DNA of 64,000 nt from Aeromonas hydrophila subsp. hydrophila ATCC 7966 (GCF_000014805.1 NC_008570.1:2795001-2859000), one strand, 5' to 3'. Numbered from the stretch's first letter, positions 18,213-28,747 are shown. Made by a program: numbers and translations. Notes: generated by a model from the sequence alone, not told the origin.

Positions 18213-18228
18213 TACCCACTAGGGGGTA
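18213..18228. promoter_or_regulatory. 7-2-7 NarL/NarP-like site
   Basis: TACCCAC-TA-GGGGGTA matches the inverted heptamer consensus (TACYYMT, two-base spacer) in six of seven bases on each side. It lies about 152 bp upstream of the inferred hyb start. Nitrate control of hydrogenase-2 through NarL/NarP is known in E. coli, so a nitrate response is plausible. Confidence 0.5.
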
Positions 18229-18240
18229 ATTTTGCGTGTT

Positions 18241-18257
18241 AATGAATTTAATTCATT
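18241..18257. promoter_or_regulatory. AT-rich 7-3-7 inverted repeat
   Basis: AATGAAT-TTA-ATTCATT is a perfect inverted repeat in the AT-rich space upstream of hybO. It has the form of a dimeric regulator site, but I cannot name the regulator. Confidence 0.35.
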
Positions 18258-18758
18258 TAAATTACCCGTTAATTCGTGATGTTAAATAATCAGAATGAAA
18301 GCGTTGTCACACTATTTGACCCGGTCTTTATGTTACCAGCCATAGGCTATTTTACCTCGCCGAAAGTGGCTGATAATATATACCTTTATATTTGTATTAT
18401 TATATGTAAACAAGTGGAATGGACGCGCGAACGATATTTATTATCAGCTTCTAAAATAGGCTCCTCTGCCTATTTCAAGAAATACCCCCCCCCTTGCTTG
18501 ATTAATTAACTGTCATCAACAGGGTATCTGCATTTCCCCCCTATTCCCCCCTCTTGCAACATGTGGCCCGCCCCCTCCTTCCCGGCTCGGCTGCGCCACC
18601 TGGCCCGTACAACTGGCGCCATTTGTCTCTATTGGTCAGTGATGACATAAAAATCTCTCCAACATCAAGCTGTTGAACAACAATTATCACTGAGCCCTGT
18701 GCGGGCTCTGCCCTTGGCGCTAAGGGCAAGGAATCCATGAAGTCGATGAGGATGACCG
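18258..18758. other. Non-coding stretch upstream of the chemosensory operon
   Basis: No convincing gene is present. The first half is AT-rich and unlike the rest of the window. Closer to the operon two perfect short hairpins stand in tandem: GAGCCC/GGGCTC (18692-18708) and TGCCCTT/AAGGGCA (18709-18728). They lie 31-67 bases before the CheY-like start and may shape the 5' leader. A weak promoter-like pair TTGTCT-N17-CATAAA (18623-18651) could serve the operon. Confidence 0.4.
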
Positions 18759-19127
18759 ATGAGCAAAACCATACTGGTGGTGGATGATTCCGTGGGGATC
18801 AGGGCGGCCATCACCATGACGCTCACCAGCGCCGGTTTTGAGGTGATTGAGGCCGGCGACGGCGAAGCCGCCCTCATCGAACTGGATCAGCGGCGGGTAC
18901 ACCTCATCATCTCCGATCTCAACATGCCCGGCATGGATGGCATGACCCTGCTAAGACGGGTCAAGGCCCAGCAGACTACCCGCTACCTCCCCTTCATCAT
19001 GCTGACCACCGAAGACTCCGAGCAGATCAAGCGGGAAGGATTCGAGGCCGGCGCCCGGGTCTGGCTCACCAAGCCGTTCGACCCCCTCAAGCTGCTGGAC
19101 GATGTCTGCAAGGTGGTGCAGCCATGA
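18759..19127 (+). CDS. CheY-like single-domain response regulator
   Basis: 122-residue receiver domain with a complete acceptor site: Asp9/Asp10, phospho-acceptor Asp53 (SDLNMPGMDG), Thr83/Thr84 and Lys105 (LTKPF). It has no output domain and should act as a phosphate-controlled binding partner or phosphate sink for the CheA encoded two genes downstream. First gene of the chemosensory operon. It overlaps the STAS gene by 4 bp. Confidence 0.92.
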   Translation: MSKTILVVDDSVGIRAAITMTLTSAGFEVIEAGDGEAALIELDQRRVHLIISDLNMPGMDGMTLLRRVKAQQTTRYLPFIMLTTEDSEQIKREGFEAGARVWLTKPFDPLKLLDDVCKVVQP

Positions 19128-19444
19128 GCCTGGCGATCGACACCCGGCAGACGCCGGTGACCGCTACCCTGAGCGGCGAGCTCAGCGTCATCACGCTGGG
19201 GGATCTGCAGGATGAACTGTTCGGTCTGCTCAATTTCTCGGTATTGACGCTGGATCTCACCCCGCTGGAGATGCTCGATGGCTGCGGTGCCCAGCTCATC
19301 GCCATCCTGCAGCAGGAGGCCGGCCAGCAGGGCAAGCAGCTGCGACTCGAGGCCGCTGAAGGGAGCCAGGCCCGCCATGTCTTGAGCCTGATGGGATTGT
19401 GGCCAGCCGACCATGGGGAGGGCCGCGCGGATGGACATCAATAA
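19124..19444 (+). CDS. STAS-domain protein of the chemosensory operon
   Basis: 106-residue anti-sigma-antagonist-like (STAS) protein: LSGEL near the start, then LDLTPLEMLDGCGAQLIAIL, the strand-helix where family members usually carry DSAG or DTAG. Here the motif is DGCG, so the phosphorylatable Ser/Thr is missing. STAS genes beside cheA occur in alternative chemosensory clusters such as Vibrio cholerae cluster III; their role is unclear. The 3' end overlaps the cheA start by 14 bp. Confidence 0.8.
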   Translation: MSLAIDTRQTPVTATLSGELSVITLGDLQDELFGLLNFSVLTLDLTPLEMLDGCGAQLIAILQQEAGQQGKQLRLEAAEGSQARHVLSLMGLWPADHGEGRADGHQ

Positions 19445-21587
19445 GGCCCGTGCCCTCTTCTTCGAGGAGGCCTACGAGCAGTGCGACAATCTGGAACACG
19501 CCCTGCTGGATCGCGACACCTATCCGGCCAATCCCGACACCTACAACCTGATGTTTCGCACCGCCCACACCATCAAGGGCTCGGCTGGCATGCTGGGACT
19601 GGCCATGCTGGTGCGCTTCGCCCACGCCATGGAGAACATGCTGGAGCGGCTGCGCAGCGGCGAGATCGCGCTGGACGAACACCTCATCAACCTGCTGCTG
19701 GCCTGCAACGATCAACTGCGCGACCTGCTGCAAGGAGCCGAACACAACCCCGAGCTGCAACAGACCGAGACCCAGCAGATCCTGGCCCTGCTCTCCCAGT
19801 TGCAAGGGCACCAGACCCTGCCCAGCCAGCCGCTGATCATGCCGGCTCCCGCACCGGTCAATCAGACGGATCGGCGCGCCTGGCACCTCTCCCTGCGCTT
19901 TTATCCCGCCCTCTATCAGGATGGCTTCGATCTGCTGGCCTTCATTCGCTACCTCGGCAACCTGGGGGAGATCCACGTCATCCAGCCAGTCTGGCAGGAG
20001 TGGCCCCCGCTGCAACTGCTCGATGCCACCGAGTGTTTCCTCGGCTACGAGATTGGCCTGCTCAGCGCCGAACCGGCCGAGCGGATCCGGAGCACCTTTG
20101 ATTTCGTTGCCCACGCCAGTCTCATCTGCCTGCTCAGCCCCCATCAGGATCTGGCGCAGTTTTCAGAACAGGGGCAAAAACTGGCGGCCTGGCGCAATGA
20201 GCCGCTCGCGGCCCAGCTGCAGCGCTGGGTGCAGGCCGGCGCCCTGAGCGAAGCGGAAGCGGCCTGCATCGCGCGAGGCGAACTGACGCCTGGCGCGGCA
20301 AACGTCGAACCGGCCCTGGCGCCCCCCATCCAGTCAGCCCCCCCGCCGCAGGAGGCCCCCCAACAACAGACCAGACCCGCACCGCTGCGGGCGGAAGGGC
20401 ACTACATCCGCATCGAGGCGGCCAAGCTCGATCGGCTGATCAATCGGGTCGGCGAGCTGGTGATCGCCACCTCGGCCACCACCCTGCAGGCGAGGATGAG
20501 GGGGGATGCGGAGCTCATCGAATCAGTCGCCATCGTCAACACCCTGGTGGAAGGGATCCGCGACGACGCACTCACCCTGCGCATGGTGCCCATCAACGAG
20601 ATCTTCAACCGCTTCCCGCGACTGGTGCACGAACTGTCCCAGCAGACCGGCAAGGAGATCCAGCTGCAGATCCGCAACGCCGATACCGACATCGACAAGT
20701 CGATGGTCGAGAAGCTGACCGATCCCCTGATGCACCTGGTGCGCAACGCCGCCGATCATGGCCTCGAAGAGCAACAGGCTCGGCTCGCCGCCGGCAAGCC
20801 GGCGCAGGGCACCATCACCCTCAACGCCTATCACGATGCCGGCGCCGTGGTGGTGGAGGTCAGCGATGACGGCCGCGGCATCGACCGCGACAAGATCCTC
20901 GCCAAGGCCCATGGCCAGGGCCTGCTGCCGGAAGGCAAGGTATTGAGTGAACAGGAGATCTTTCAACTGCTGTTTCTGCCCGGTTTCTCGACGGCCAGCG
21001 ATGTCAGCGATCTCTCCGGGCGGGGGGTCGGGCTCGACGTGGTCAAGCGCAACCTGGAGTTTCTGCGCGGCGAAACCACCATCGACAGCCGGCTGGGGCT
21101 GGGCACCACCTTCAGGCTGAGACTGCCGCTCACCCTGGCCATCATCGACGGTTTTCGCATCGAGGTGGATCACGCCTCCCTGGTGATCCCCCTCGACATG
21201 ATGGTCGAGTGCATCGATCTGCCGCCGGATGCCCTGCGCACCCCGGCCCGCCAGATCAACGTGCGCGGCGAATGGGTGCCCTTCATCGTCCTGCGCGAGC
21301 TGTTTGCCCTGCCCCCTGCCGACGAACCCGAGTTCGTGGTGATGGTGGACTATGCCGACCATCGTGCCGGCATCGTGGTGGATCGCCTGATTGGCGAGGT
21401 GCAGGCCGTCATCAAGCCGCTCGGCGAGCTGTTCAAGTCCCTGCGCTACGTGAGCGGCTCCACCATTCTTGGCAACGGTCAGCCGGCGCTCATCCTCGAC
21501 GTCCCCCAGCTCATCCAGCTGGCCTGGCGGCGGGAACAACATGCGCTCCGGCAACAGGCCGATGCCCTCTACAGCCTCAGAGATTGA
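19431..21587 (+). CDS. cheA: CheA, chemotaxis-type histidine kinase
   Basis: 718 residues with the classical layout. Hpt domain (about 1-105) with phospho-His46 in AHTIKGSAG; a P2-like domain (about 145-245, rich in aromatic residues); dimerisation helix (LDRLINRVGELVIA); ATPase with N-box LMHLVRNAADHGLE, G1 SDDGRGI and G2 GRGVGLDVV; C-terminal CheW-like P5 domain. I prefer ATG 19431 (MDINKARALFF), with GGGGAG ten bases upstream, over an ATG six codons earlier. It should phosphorylate the CheY-like protein, CheB and possibly the REC-EAL protein of this operon. Confidence 0.95.
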   Translation: MDINKARALFFEEAYEQCDNLEHALLDRDTYPANPDTYNLMFRTAHTIKGSAGMLGLAMLVRFAHAMENMLERLRSGEIALDEHLINLLLACNDQLRDLLQGAEHNPELQQTETQQILALLSQLQGHQTLPSQPLIMPAPAPVNQTDRRAWHLSLRFYPALYQDGFDLLAFIRYLGNLGEIHVIQPVWQEWPPLQLLDATECFLGYEIGLLSAEPAERIRSTFDFVAHASLICLLSPHQDLAQFSEQGQKLAAWRNEPLAAQLQRWVQAGALSEAEAACIARGELTPGAANVEPALAPPIQSAPPPQEAPQQQTRPAPLRAEGHYIRIEAAKLDRLINRVGELVIATSATTLQARMRGDAELIESVAIVNTLVEGIRDDALTLRMVPINEIFNRFPRLVHELSQQTGKEIQLQIRNADTDIDKSMVEKLTDPLMHLVRNAADHGLEEQQARLAAGKPAQGTITLNAYHDAGAVVVEVSDDGRGIDRDKILAKAHGQGLLPEGKVLSEQEIFQLLFLPGFSTASDVSDLSGRGVGLDVVKRNLEFLRGETTIDSRLGLGTTFRLRLPLTLAIIDGFRIEVDHASLVIPLDMMVECIDLPPDALRTPARQINVRGEWVPFIVLRELFALPPADEPEFVVMVDYADHRAGIVVDRLIGEVQAVIKPLGELFKSLRYVSGSTILGNGQPALILDVPQLIQLAWRREQHALRQQADALYSLRD

Positions 21588-21630
21588 CCACACACCTTAA
21601 GCACATCAACGGAATTGACGGAGTCAGACC

Positions 21631-23307
21631 ATGGACTGGTTTCACAACTTGCAAGTCAGAACAAAGCTGGTGTTCTCGTTCTCCATCCTCATGGTGCTGC
21701 TGGTGGTGCTGTCGCTCACCAGCTATTACTCCACCAGGACCATGGTGCAGCTGGTCAGCAACATGCACGCCAACCAGCTGTTGCCGATCAAGGACATCGC
21801 CAACGCCAACATCTATGCGGTCTACCAGAACCGGGCCCTCTATCGCTACATCGGTGAGGTCGACCCGGATCTCAAGGCCCAGGCGTTGGTCAACGTCGAC
21901 AAGTTCGAGAAGGGGATGTGGGATTTTCTGGCCAGCTACCGCAAGACCTATCTCACCCAGCGGGAGGTGGACCTGCTCACCCGCTTCGATCAGGCCTGGG
22001 CCACTTACAAGCAGTACGCCAGCGAGATCCTGAAGCTGGCTCAGACACCGGGCCAGGATGGGGTGCCCGAGCGCAACGCCTTTCGGCTGATGGGTGACAA
22101 GGGGCGCCCCGCCTTCGACATCGCCGATTCCCTGTTGAGCGATCTGGTCAAGGTGAATGCCGAGCTGGCCACCCAATCCATGGATGAGAGCCAGAACATC
22201 TATCAGGACAACCTGCAGATCCTCATCGCCATCGCCAGTGCCGCCTTTCTCATCTGTCTCATCCTGGCCCTGCTGGTGACCCGCAGCATATTGCGCCAGC
22301 TGGGGGGCGACCCTTCCTACACGGTGCAGGTGGTGGCCCGGGTCGCCGAGGGGGATCTCTCCACCCCGGTGCTGCTCAAGGCCGACGACACCTCGAGCCT
22401 GCTCTATGCAATCAAGAGCATGGCCCACCGCCTCTCCGACACCCTCAACGAGGTGGGCGCCATGTCGGAAGCCATCGGCTCGGCCTCCGAGCAAGTGGCC
22501 GCCACCGCCAATGCCCTCTCCCAGACCTCCTCCGAGCTTGCCTCCAGCGTCGAGCAGACCAGTGCCTCGGTCGAGGAGATGACCGCCACCGTCAGCCAGA
22601 ATGCCGACAATGCCAAGGTGACCGAGAACATCTCCACCCGGGCGGCCAGCAGCGCCACCGACAGCGGCAAGGCGGTCGGCGAGATGGTGCACGCTATGAA
22701 GGAGATAGCGTCGCGCATCACCGTCATCAACGACATCGCCAACAAGACCGACCTGCTGGCCATCAACGCCGCCATCGAGGCGGCCCGTGCAGGCGAGCAC
22801 GGCAAGGGCTTTGCCACCGTCGCTGCCGAGGTGCGCAAACTGGCCGAACGCTCCCAGACTGCCGCCAAGGAGATTGGCGAGCTGGCCGGGCGCTCGGTCA
22901 GCGTCGCCGAACAGGCAGGATCCTTGCTGCGTGAAATGCTGCCCGGCATCGATCAGACCGCCACCCTGGTACAGGAGATCGCCTCCGCCTCCCGCGAACA
23001 GCGGGCCAGCGTCTCCCAGATCAACATCGCCGTGACCCAGATAAGCGACGGCATGCAGGCCTCGGCCGCCTCGGCTGAAGAGCTCAGCTCCACCTCGGAA
23101 GAGCTGAGCTCCACCGCCCTGCAGTTGCAGGAGCTGATGCAGCAGTTCACCCTGCGCGGTGGCAACACCCGCCAGCCCTATACCCCGCACGGCGGCGCCC
23201 ATGTCATCCGGCGCAGCAAACCGAAGTCGGCATTCTCCCGCCCCTACCCCTTTCATGAAGAGGATCTGGAGCGAGAAATAGACGATGGCAAGTTCACCAA
23301 CTACTAG
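21631..23307 (+). CDS. Methyl-accepting chemotaxis receptor (4HB type), first copy
   Basis: 558-residue transmembrane receptor. A first span near residues 12-32 is followed by a periplasmic four-helix-bundle-like domain containing [15 protein letters not shown], a second span near 190-212, HAMP and a long coiled-coil signalling domain. The hairpin tip region reads [25 protein letters not shown], the invariant kinase-contact segment shifted by the usual family variation. The C-terminus has no NWETF-type tether for CheR/CheB. It lies between cheA and cheW, so it is probably dedicated to this pathway. Ligand unknown. Confidence 0.92.
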   Translation: MDWFHNLQVRTKLVFSFSILMVLLVVLSLTSYYSTRTMVQLVSNMHANQLLPIKDIANANIYAVYQNRALYRYIGEVDPDLKAQALVNVDKFEKGMWDFLASYRKTYLTQREVDLLTRFDQAWATYKQYASEILKLAQTPGQDGVPERNAFRLMGDKGRPAFDIADSLLSDLVKVNAELATQSMDESQNIYQDNLQILIAIASAAFLICLILALLVTRSILRQLGGDPSYTVQVVARVAEGDLSTPVLLKADDTSSLLYAIKSMAHRLSDTLNEVGAMSEAIGSASEQVAATANALSQTSSELASSVEQTSASVEEMTATVSQNADNAKVTENISTRAASSATDSGKAVGEMVHAMKEIASRITVINDIANKTDLLAINAAIEAARAGEHGKGFATVAAEVRKLAERSQTAAKEIGELAGRSVSVAEQAGSLLREMLPGIDQTATLVQEIASASREQRASVSQINIAVTQISDGMQASAASAEELSSTSEELSSTALQLQELMQQFTLRGGNTRQPYTPHGGAHVIRRSKPKSAFSRPYPFHEEDLEREIDDGKFTNY

Positions 23308-23316
23308 GAGCTGGCG

Positions 23317-23844
23317 ATGAGAGACAAGCTTGCCCCTGATACCAGCGCCCACTTTCACTGCGTCACCTTCATGCTGGGCGGCGAACTGTACGGCATCGAC
23401 ATCGGCTGCATTCGCGAGATCATCGAGTTCGAGGGGATGACCCCGGTGCCCATGATGCCGCGCTTCGTACGGGGCATCATCAACCTGCGCGGCGCCGTGG
23501 TGCCGGTGATCGACCTCTCCATCCGTTTCGGCCGGGGCCAGACCCTGCTGCAGCCCACCACCTGCGTCGCCATCCTCTCCCTGCCCAACAGCACCGGCGA
23601 GGAGCAGGAGATCGGCATGCTGCTGGATGCGGTCTGCGAGGTGCTGGAGATCCGCAGCGACGCCATCGAACCGGCTCCCACCTTCGGCACCCACATCCGC
23701 GGTGACTTCATTCAGGGGGTGGTCACCATCGATCAGCAGTTTGCCATCCTGCTCGACATGCACAGGGCCCTCTCCATCGCCGAGCTGAGCGCCATGGCCG
23801 AGGCGGCCACCGAGCAGCAGTTCTCTCCGGAACAGGGCGGCTGA
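23317..23844 (+). CDS. cheW: CheW, receptor-kinase coupling protein
   Basis: 175-residue CheW. The fold signature is visible in FMLGGELYGIDI, REIIEFEGMTPVP, the helix-strand PRFVRGIINLRGAVVPVIDL and a late DFIQGVVTID. It couples the operon's receptors to CheA. A 14-residue N-terminal lead and a Glu/Ala-rich tail flank the core. It starts 9 bp after the receptor gene and ends 2 bp before cheR. Confidence 0.95.
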   Translation: MRDKLAPDTSAHFHCVTFMLGGELYGIDIGCIREIIEFEGMTPVPMMPRFVRGIINLRGAVVPVIDLSIRFGRGQTLLQPTTCVAILSLPNSTGEEQEIGMLLDAVCEVLEIRSDAIEPAPTFGTHIRGDFIQGVVTIDQQFAILLDMHRALSIAELSAMAEAATEQQFSPEQGG

Positions 23845-23846
23845 CC

Positions 23847-24710
23847 ATGGTGGCGCCCCCCTTCACCGCCGAACTCACCCCGACTCTCAGCCAGGGCGAG
23901 TTCGATCTGTTTCGCCGCTTCATCCTGAATTCGGCCGGCATCGATCTTGCCCCCTGCAAGCGGGCGCTGGTGCAATCCCGGCTCGCCAAGCGGCTGCGGG
24001 CGCTGCACCTCACCAGCTATCACGCCTACTGGGAGCGGATCAATCAATCCAGTGATCCCCACGAGCGGCAGCTCGCCATCAACCTGCTCTCCACCAACGA
24101 GACCTATTTCTTTCGCGAATCCCAGCACTTCAGCTGGCTCAAGCACCATGCCGAACAGCTGCTTGCCACTCGCCGCCAGCCGCTGCGGATCTGGTCCGCC
24201 GCCTGCTCCACCGGGGAAGAGGCCTACTCCGCCGCCATGGTGCTGGCCGAACAGCTCGGCATCAATGATCGCTGGAGCATCCACGGCACCGACATCAACA
24301 CCCGGGTCATCCCTTTTGCCCGCCGCGCCGTCTACTCGGTCGAGCGGGCCCAGCACGTGCCGCCCCATCTGTGGCTGCGCTATTTTCAGCGCGGCCATGA
24401 CGAGTTCGCCGGCAAGATCCGGGTCAAGCCGGAGCTGGCCGGCAAGGTCACCTTTGCCAACCTCAACCTGCTGACATGCGGCGACTATCCGGAGCGCAAC
24501 TTCGACGTCATCTTCCTGCGCAACGTGCTCATCTACTTCAATGACGAGACCAAGGCACGGGTACTGACGCAGCTCTGCAACCTGTTGCGCCCGGACGGCT
24601 ACCTGCTGGTCGGCCACTCCGAGATCATCCGCCAGCAGGATCTGCCGCTGGTGCAGGAGGCCCCCTCCCGCTACCGCTGCCTGCCCCTTCAGCCCAAGGA
24701 GCTGCCATGA
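23847..24710 (+). CDS. cheR: CheR, chemoreceptor glutamate methyltransferase
   Basis: 287 residues. It methylates receptor glutamates using S-adenosylmethionine. The N-terminal helical domain contains [12 protein letters not shown]; the SAM-binding domain contains [14 protein letters not shown] (motif I) and [14 protein letters not shown] (late motif). Length equals E. coli CheR. Since neither receptor here ends in a pentapeptide tether, methylation is probably tether-independent. It overlaps cheB by 4 bp. Confidence 0.95.
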   Translation: MVAPPFTAELTPTLSQGEFDLFRRFILNSAGIDLAPCKRALVQSRLAKRLRALHLTSYHAYWERINQSSDPHERQLAINLLSTNETYFFRESQHFSWLKHHAEQLLATRRQPLRIWSAACSTGEEAYSAAMVLAEQLGINDRWSIHGTDINTRVIPFARRAVYSVERAQHVPPHLWLRYFQRGHDEFAGKIRVKPELAGKVTFANLNLLTCGDYPERNFDVIFLRNVLIYFNDETKARVLTQLCNLLRPDGYLLVGHSEIIRQQDLPLVQEAPSRYRCLPLQPKELP

Positions 24711-25783
24711 CCATACGCGTGCTTATCGTCGACGACTCGGCCCTGGTACGAGAGGTACTGACCCAGATGCTGAGCAAGGCGGAGGATATCGAGGTGATCG
24801 GCGCCGCCTTCGATCCCATCTTCGCCATGCAGCAGATGAAGAAGTGCTGGCCCGACGTCATCATCCTCGACATCGAGATGCCGCGCATGGACGGCCTCAC
24901 CTTCCTCAAGAAGATCATGGCCGAGCACCCCACCCCGGTCATCATCTGCTCCTCCCTCACCGAAGAGGGGGCCATGATCACTCTGGAGGCGATGTCGGCG
25001 GGGGCCATCTCCATCGTCACCAAGCCCAGCGTCGGCATCAAGAGCTTCCTGCAACAGTCGGCCAACGACTTCATTCAGGAGATCCGGGGTGCCGTCGGCG
25101 CCAAGCTGCGCAATCTGCTGCCCGGTGCCGCCCCGCTGCCGGTCACCCCGAGGCGCAATGCCGACGAGGTACTCTCCCCGCCGGCAGAGCGGATCTCCTT
25201 TCGCACCACCGAGAAGATCGTTGCACTTGGCACCTCCACCGGTGGCACCCAGGCGCTGGAGTACCTGCTCTCCCGCCTGCCCGCCACCTGCCCGGGGATC
25301 GCCATCGTCCAGCACATGCCGGCCCGCTTCACCGCCTCCTTTGCCGAGCGGCTCAACGGCCTCTCCCAGCTGGAGGTGAAAGAGGCCGAGACCGGCGATC
25401 GCCTGCTGCCCGGGGTCGCCATCATAGCGCCGGGGGGCAAGCACCTGCTGATCCAGCGCAGCGGCACCCAGTATCTGGCGGAAGTCAAAGAGGGGCCGCC
25501 GGTCTCCCGCCACAGCCCCTCGGTGGACGTGCTGTTTCGCTCGGTGGCGGTGAGTGCGGGGCGCAACGCCCTCGGCGTCATCATGACCGGCATGGGGGAT
25601 GACGGTGCCCGCGGCATGCGGGAGCTGCACGACACGGGCGCACGCACCATCGCCCAGGATGAAGCCAGTTGCGTGGTATTCGGCATGCCCAAAGAGGCCA
25701 TAGCCCACGGCGGAGTGGATGAAGTCATGTCCCTCACCCACATTACCCAGACGCTCAGCCGTCCGGATCTACGAGGCGTGTAA
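24707..25783 (+). CDS. cheB: CheB, receptor methylesterase/deamidase
   Basis: 358 residues: N-terminal receiver with Asp55 ([10 protein letters not shown]) and C-terminal esterase with the catalytic Ser in GTSTGG, His in VQHMP and Asp in MTGMGDDGA. CheA-dependent phosphorylation should relieve inhibition by the receiver. With CheR it gives the pathway adaptation. No cheD gene accompanies it. The next gene starts 2 bp downstream. Confidence 0.96.
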   Translation: MTIRVLIVDDSALVREVLTQMLSKAEDIEVIGAAFDPIFAMQQMKKCWPDVIILDIEMPRMDGLTFLKKIMAEHPTPVIICSSLTEEGAMITLEAMSAGAISIVTKPSVGIKSFLQQSANDFIQEIRGAVGAKLRNLLPGAAPLPVTPRRNADEVLSPPAERISFRTTEKIVALGTSTGGTQALEYLLSRLPATCPGIAIVQHMPARFTASFAERLNGLSQLEVKEAETGDRLLPGVAIIAPGGKHLLIQRSGTQYLAEVKEGPPVSRHSPSVDVLFRSVAVSAGRNALGVIMTGMGDDGARGMRELHDTGARTIAQDEASCVVFGMPKEAIAHGGVDEVMSLTHITQTLSRPDLRGV

Positions 25784-25785
25784 TT

Positions 25786-26994
25786 ATGTCATTGGAAAAA
25801 TGGCAAGGCCGCAGTGCCATGGTGGTGGATGACTCCCGCACCCAGCAGTACGAAGTGACCTGCCTGCTGCAGGAGTTGGGGTTCGGCCAGATCCACGTTG
25901 CCCATGATGGCCAGGATGCCCTGAACAAGCTGCAGCAGCTCGAACGCATCGATCTGCTGCTGACCGACCTCAACATGCCCGGTATGGACGGGGTCGAGCT
26001 CATCAGCAACCTGGAGAAGAACACCCACTACCGGATGTTTGTGGCCGTGATGAGCGGGGTGGAGCGGGACGTGCTGGACGTGATCCACGCCATCGCCGAT
26101 GCCAGCACCCTGGAGGTGATCGGCGTGCTGTCAAAGCCGCTGCGACAAAGCGATCTGCGCAACATGCTGCAGCATTGCGATCCGCTGGCACACCGGGAAA
26201 ACAAGAAGTGGATGCAGCTCACCTTCACCGCCGAGGATGTACAGCAGGCGCTGGACAACCGCCAGCTGATCCCCTTTCTGCAGCCCAAGGTGCTGATGGC
26301 GGACGCCAGTCTCTACGGCTTCGAGGCGCTGGTGCGCTGGATCCATCCCGAGCACGGGGTCATTCCCCCCATCTGCTTCGTTCATCATCTGGAAGAGGGG
26401 CAGCTGGCGCTCGATTTCTTCTACCAGTTCCTGCACGCCACCTGCGAGGCACTCACCACCCTGGGTGCACTGTCCGAGCATCCCACCTGCTCCATCAACA
26501 TGCCGGTCAGCCTGCTGCTGACGGACAAGCTGGTCGAGAACATGATTGCCATCGTGCAGGCCCATCAACTGCCCTGCAGCGCCATCATCATCGAAGTCAC
26601 CGAGACCACCTTCATGTCCAATCTCGCCATGTCGCTGGGCACCCTGGCACGCTTGAGACTGCGGGGATTTGGCATCGCAATGGATGATTATGGCACCGGC
26701 TACTCCTCCATGAAGCAGCTATCTCGCTGTCCTTTCACCGAGATCAAGATTGACAAGGAATTCGTGCACGACGCCCATAGCAGCCCCAAGAAGCTGGCTA
26801 TATTGACCTCAGCGATCGTCATGAGCCAGAAGCTCAACCTCAAGACGGTCGCCGAGGGAGTGGAGACCGAAGAGGACTGGAAACAGCTGGCACTGCTCGG
26901 CTGCGAGCTGGCGCAAGGCTATTACATCAGCCGACCGCTGCCGGTAGATCAGATTGAAAAATGGTTTGCCGAATGGCAGGCCAGGGCGACCTGA
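25786..26994 (+). CDS. REC-EAL c-di-GMP phosphodiesterase
   Basis: 402 residues: receiver domain (about 10-125, Asp61 in TDLNMPGMDG) and EAL domain (about 155-395). The EAL residues needed for hydrolysis look complete: EAL in GFEALVRW, Asn in SINMPVS, the Glu pair in IIIEVTET, DDYGTGYSS, the Lys in KIDKEFV, VAEGVET and QGYYISRP. It should hydrolyse c-di-GMP under control of CheA phosphorylation. Its place two bases after cheB suggests that this chemosensory pathway adjusts c-di-GMP rather than, or as well as, the flagellar switch. Confidence 0.93.
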   Translation: MSLEKWQGRSAMVVDDSRTQQYEVTCLLQELGFGQIHVAHDGQDALNKLQQLERIDLLLTDLNMPGMDGVELISNLEKNTHYRMFVAVMSGVERDVLDVIHAIADASTLEVIGVLSKPLRQSDLRNMLQHCDPLAHRENKKWMQLTFTAEDVQQALDNRQLIPFLQPKVLMADASLYGFEALVRWIHPEHGVIPPICFVHHLEEGQLALDFFYQFLHATCEALTTLGALSEHPTCSINMPVSLLLTDKLVENMIAIVQAHQLPCSAIIIEVTETTFMSNLAMSLGTLARLRLRGFGIAMDDYGTGYSSMKQLSRCPFTEIKIDKEFVHDAHSSPKKLAILTSAIVMSQKLNLKTVAEGVETEEDWKQLALLGCELAQGYYISRPLPVDQIEKWFAEWQARAT

Positions 26995-27105
26995 ATCGTG
27001 TCCCTTTGCGCTATTGAGGAACCCCGCTCTGAGAGGGCGGGATAACAACAACACCGGCAGTATCGACATCGCTGCATGGACGCTTGAAACAAGCATGAGG
27101 CTACC

Positions 27106-28737
27106 ATGAACAACCTACTTCGCCAGCTCTCCATCAAGACGCGGCTTATCGTCTCCTTCCTGTTGCTGAATCTCATCCTGATCGGGGTCGGGCTCTACGG
27201 CAAGCAGAACACCAACACCATCAATGACATGCTTAACGACATGTACCTCAACATCCTGACCCCCATCACGGATGTCGCCAACGCCAACATGCAGGCCATC
27301 TATCACAACCGCTCGCTGTTCGATTACGTCATCGAGCCGACCCAAAGCGGCATGGACAAGATTGCCAGGGATATGGATCTGCACGAGCAGAAGATGGCCG
27401 CCCTGCTGGACAAGTACCGGGCAACCCAGCTGAGCGAACCGGAGAAACTGGCTCTGGCGGACTTTGACCGCGCCTGGCCGCTTTACAAGGAATCGGCACG
27501 CAAGGCGATGGCGGCAAGTTACGCCAACGACAACGACAGCGCCATCAAGCTGATGAAGGGCGAGGCCGCCACCACGTTTCAGGTGGTGGACGATCTGCTC
27601 AGCAAGCTGGTCGACATCAATCAGGGGCTGGGCAAGCAGGCCTACGATGAGAGCGACGTGATTGCCAGCGACATCACCACCGCCACCTACACCATACTCG
27701 CCATCTCGGTGCTGCTCTCCTTGCTGCTGGGCTGGCTGCTCAGCGGCAGCATCAACCAGCCGCTGCTCGCCATCATGCAGGATCTGCAACAACTGGCGCA
27801 GGGCCGGCTCACCGCCCCGGATCAGGCTGAGGGCAACGACGAGCTGACCCGCATGCAGCAGGCGATGATCAGCACCCGCCGCAGCCTGCGCGACATCGTC
27901 TCGACCATGCAGCATGCTGCCGAAAGCCTCACCGCCAGTGCCTCCCAGCTGGGGGCGGCGGCCGAGCAGGTCAATACCAGCTCCCAGCAGCAGTCCCTCG
28001 CCACCGCCAACACGGCCGCCTCGGTCGAAGAGCTTACTACCTCCGTCTCCCAGCTCTCCTCGTTTGCCAATCAGGCCAACAGCGTGGTGATGCAATCCGG
28101 GGAGATAGCCCAGGCTGGCGAGAAGCAGGTCAAGCACGCCTCCCAGGAGGTGCTCAGGGTCACCACGGCGGTCAACGACTCCGCCAAGCAGGTGCAGGGA
28201 CTGTTTGACGACATCACCCGCATCAGCCAGATCTCGGTGATGATCCAGGGGGTCGCGGATCAGACCAACCTGCTGGCGCTCAACGCCGCCATCGAAGCGG
28301 CCCGGGCCGGCGACATGGGCCGCGGTTTCGCCGTGGTGGCCGACGAGGTGCGGACCCTGGCGGCGCGCACCACCCAGGCCACCCAGGAGATCAACGAGAT
28401 GCTCACCTCCATCCAGCAAGGGGCCACCAGCGCGGTCAAGGGGATGAACGCCTGCTCCGACAGCATGAGCACGGTGCGGGAGACCACCGAGGGGTCCAGC
28501 GAAACCATGGCCCAGGTGGATCAGAGCTCCCGCAAGGTGGTGGAGCTGATCCAGGAGATAAGCTCCATGCTCCACGAGCAGGCCGCCGCCAGCCAGCTCA
28601 TCGCCCAGTCGGTGGAAGAGATCACCCAGATGTCGCTGGAGAACGTCTCCGCCGCCGAAAGCGTCAATCATGACGCCTCCCAGCTGACCACCATCATCCA
28701 GCAGCTCAATCAGGGCATCGGGTTCTTCAAGGTCTAA
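27106..28737 (+). CDS. Methyl-accepting chemotaxis receptor (4HB type), second copy
   Basis: 543 residues, similar in plan to the receptor before cheW: N-terminal span, four-helix-bundle-like periplasmic domain ([19 protein letters not shown]), second span near 190-212, HAMP and signalling coiled coil with the conserved tip [18 protein letters not shown]. The shared ANAN...Y-NR element suggests the two receptors are paralogues with related sensing. The 111-bp gap after the REC-EAL gene holds a CCCGC/GCGGG hairpin (about 27025-27043) without a T-tract, so readthrough is possible. Confidence 0.92.
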   Translation: MNNLLRQLSIKTRLIVSFLLLNLILIGVGLYGKQNTNTINDMLNDMYLNILTPITDVANANMQAIYHNRSLFDYVIEPTQSGMDKIARDMDLHEQKMAALLDKYRATQLSEPEKLALADFDRAWPLYKESARKAMAASYANDNDSAIKLMKGEAATTFQVVDDLLSKLVDINQGLGKQAYDESDVIASDITTATYTILAISVLLSLLLGWLLSGSINQPLLAIMQDLQQLAQGRLTAPDQAEGNDELTRMQQAMISTRRSLRDIVSTMQHAAESLTASASQLGAAAEQVNTSSQQQSLATANTAASVEELTTSVSQLSSFANQANSVVMQSGEIAQAGEKQVKHASQEVLRVTTAVNDSAKQVQGLFDDITRISQISVMIQGVADQTNLLALNAAIEAARAGDMGRGFAVVADEVRTLAARTTQATQEINEMLTSIQQGATSAVKGMNACSDSMSTVRETTEGSSETMAQVDQSSRKVVELIQEISSMLHEQAAASQLIAQSVEEITQMSLENVSAAESVNHDASQLTTIIQQLNQGIGFFKV

Positions 28738-28747
28738 TACAAACGCT

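Noticed and set aside
18258..18530. Small AT-rich gene upstream of the chemosensory operon
   Set aside because: An open frame exists, but there is no ribosome site, no similarity and composition matches a regulatory region.
21577..23763. 728-codon minus-strand open frame opposite the receptor gene
   Set aside because: Coding evidence (TM, HAMP, signalling tip) is all on the plus strand; the antisense frame is low-complexity.
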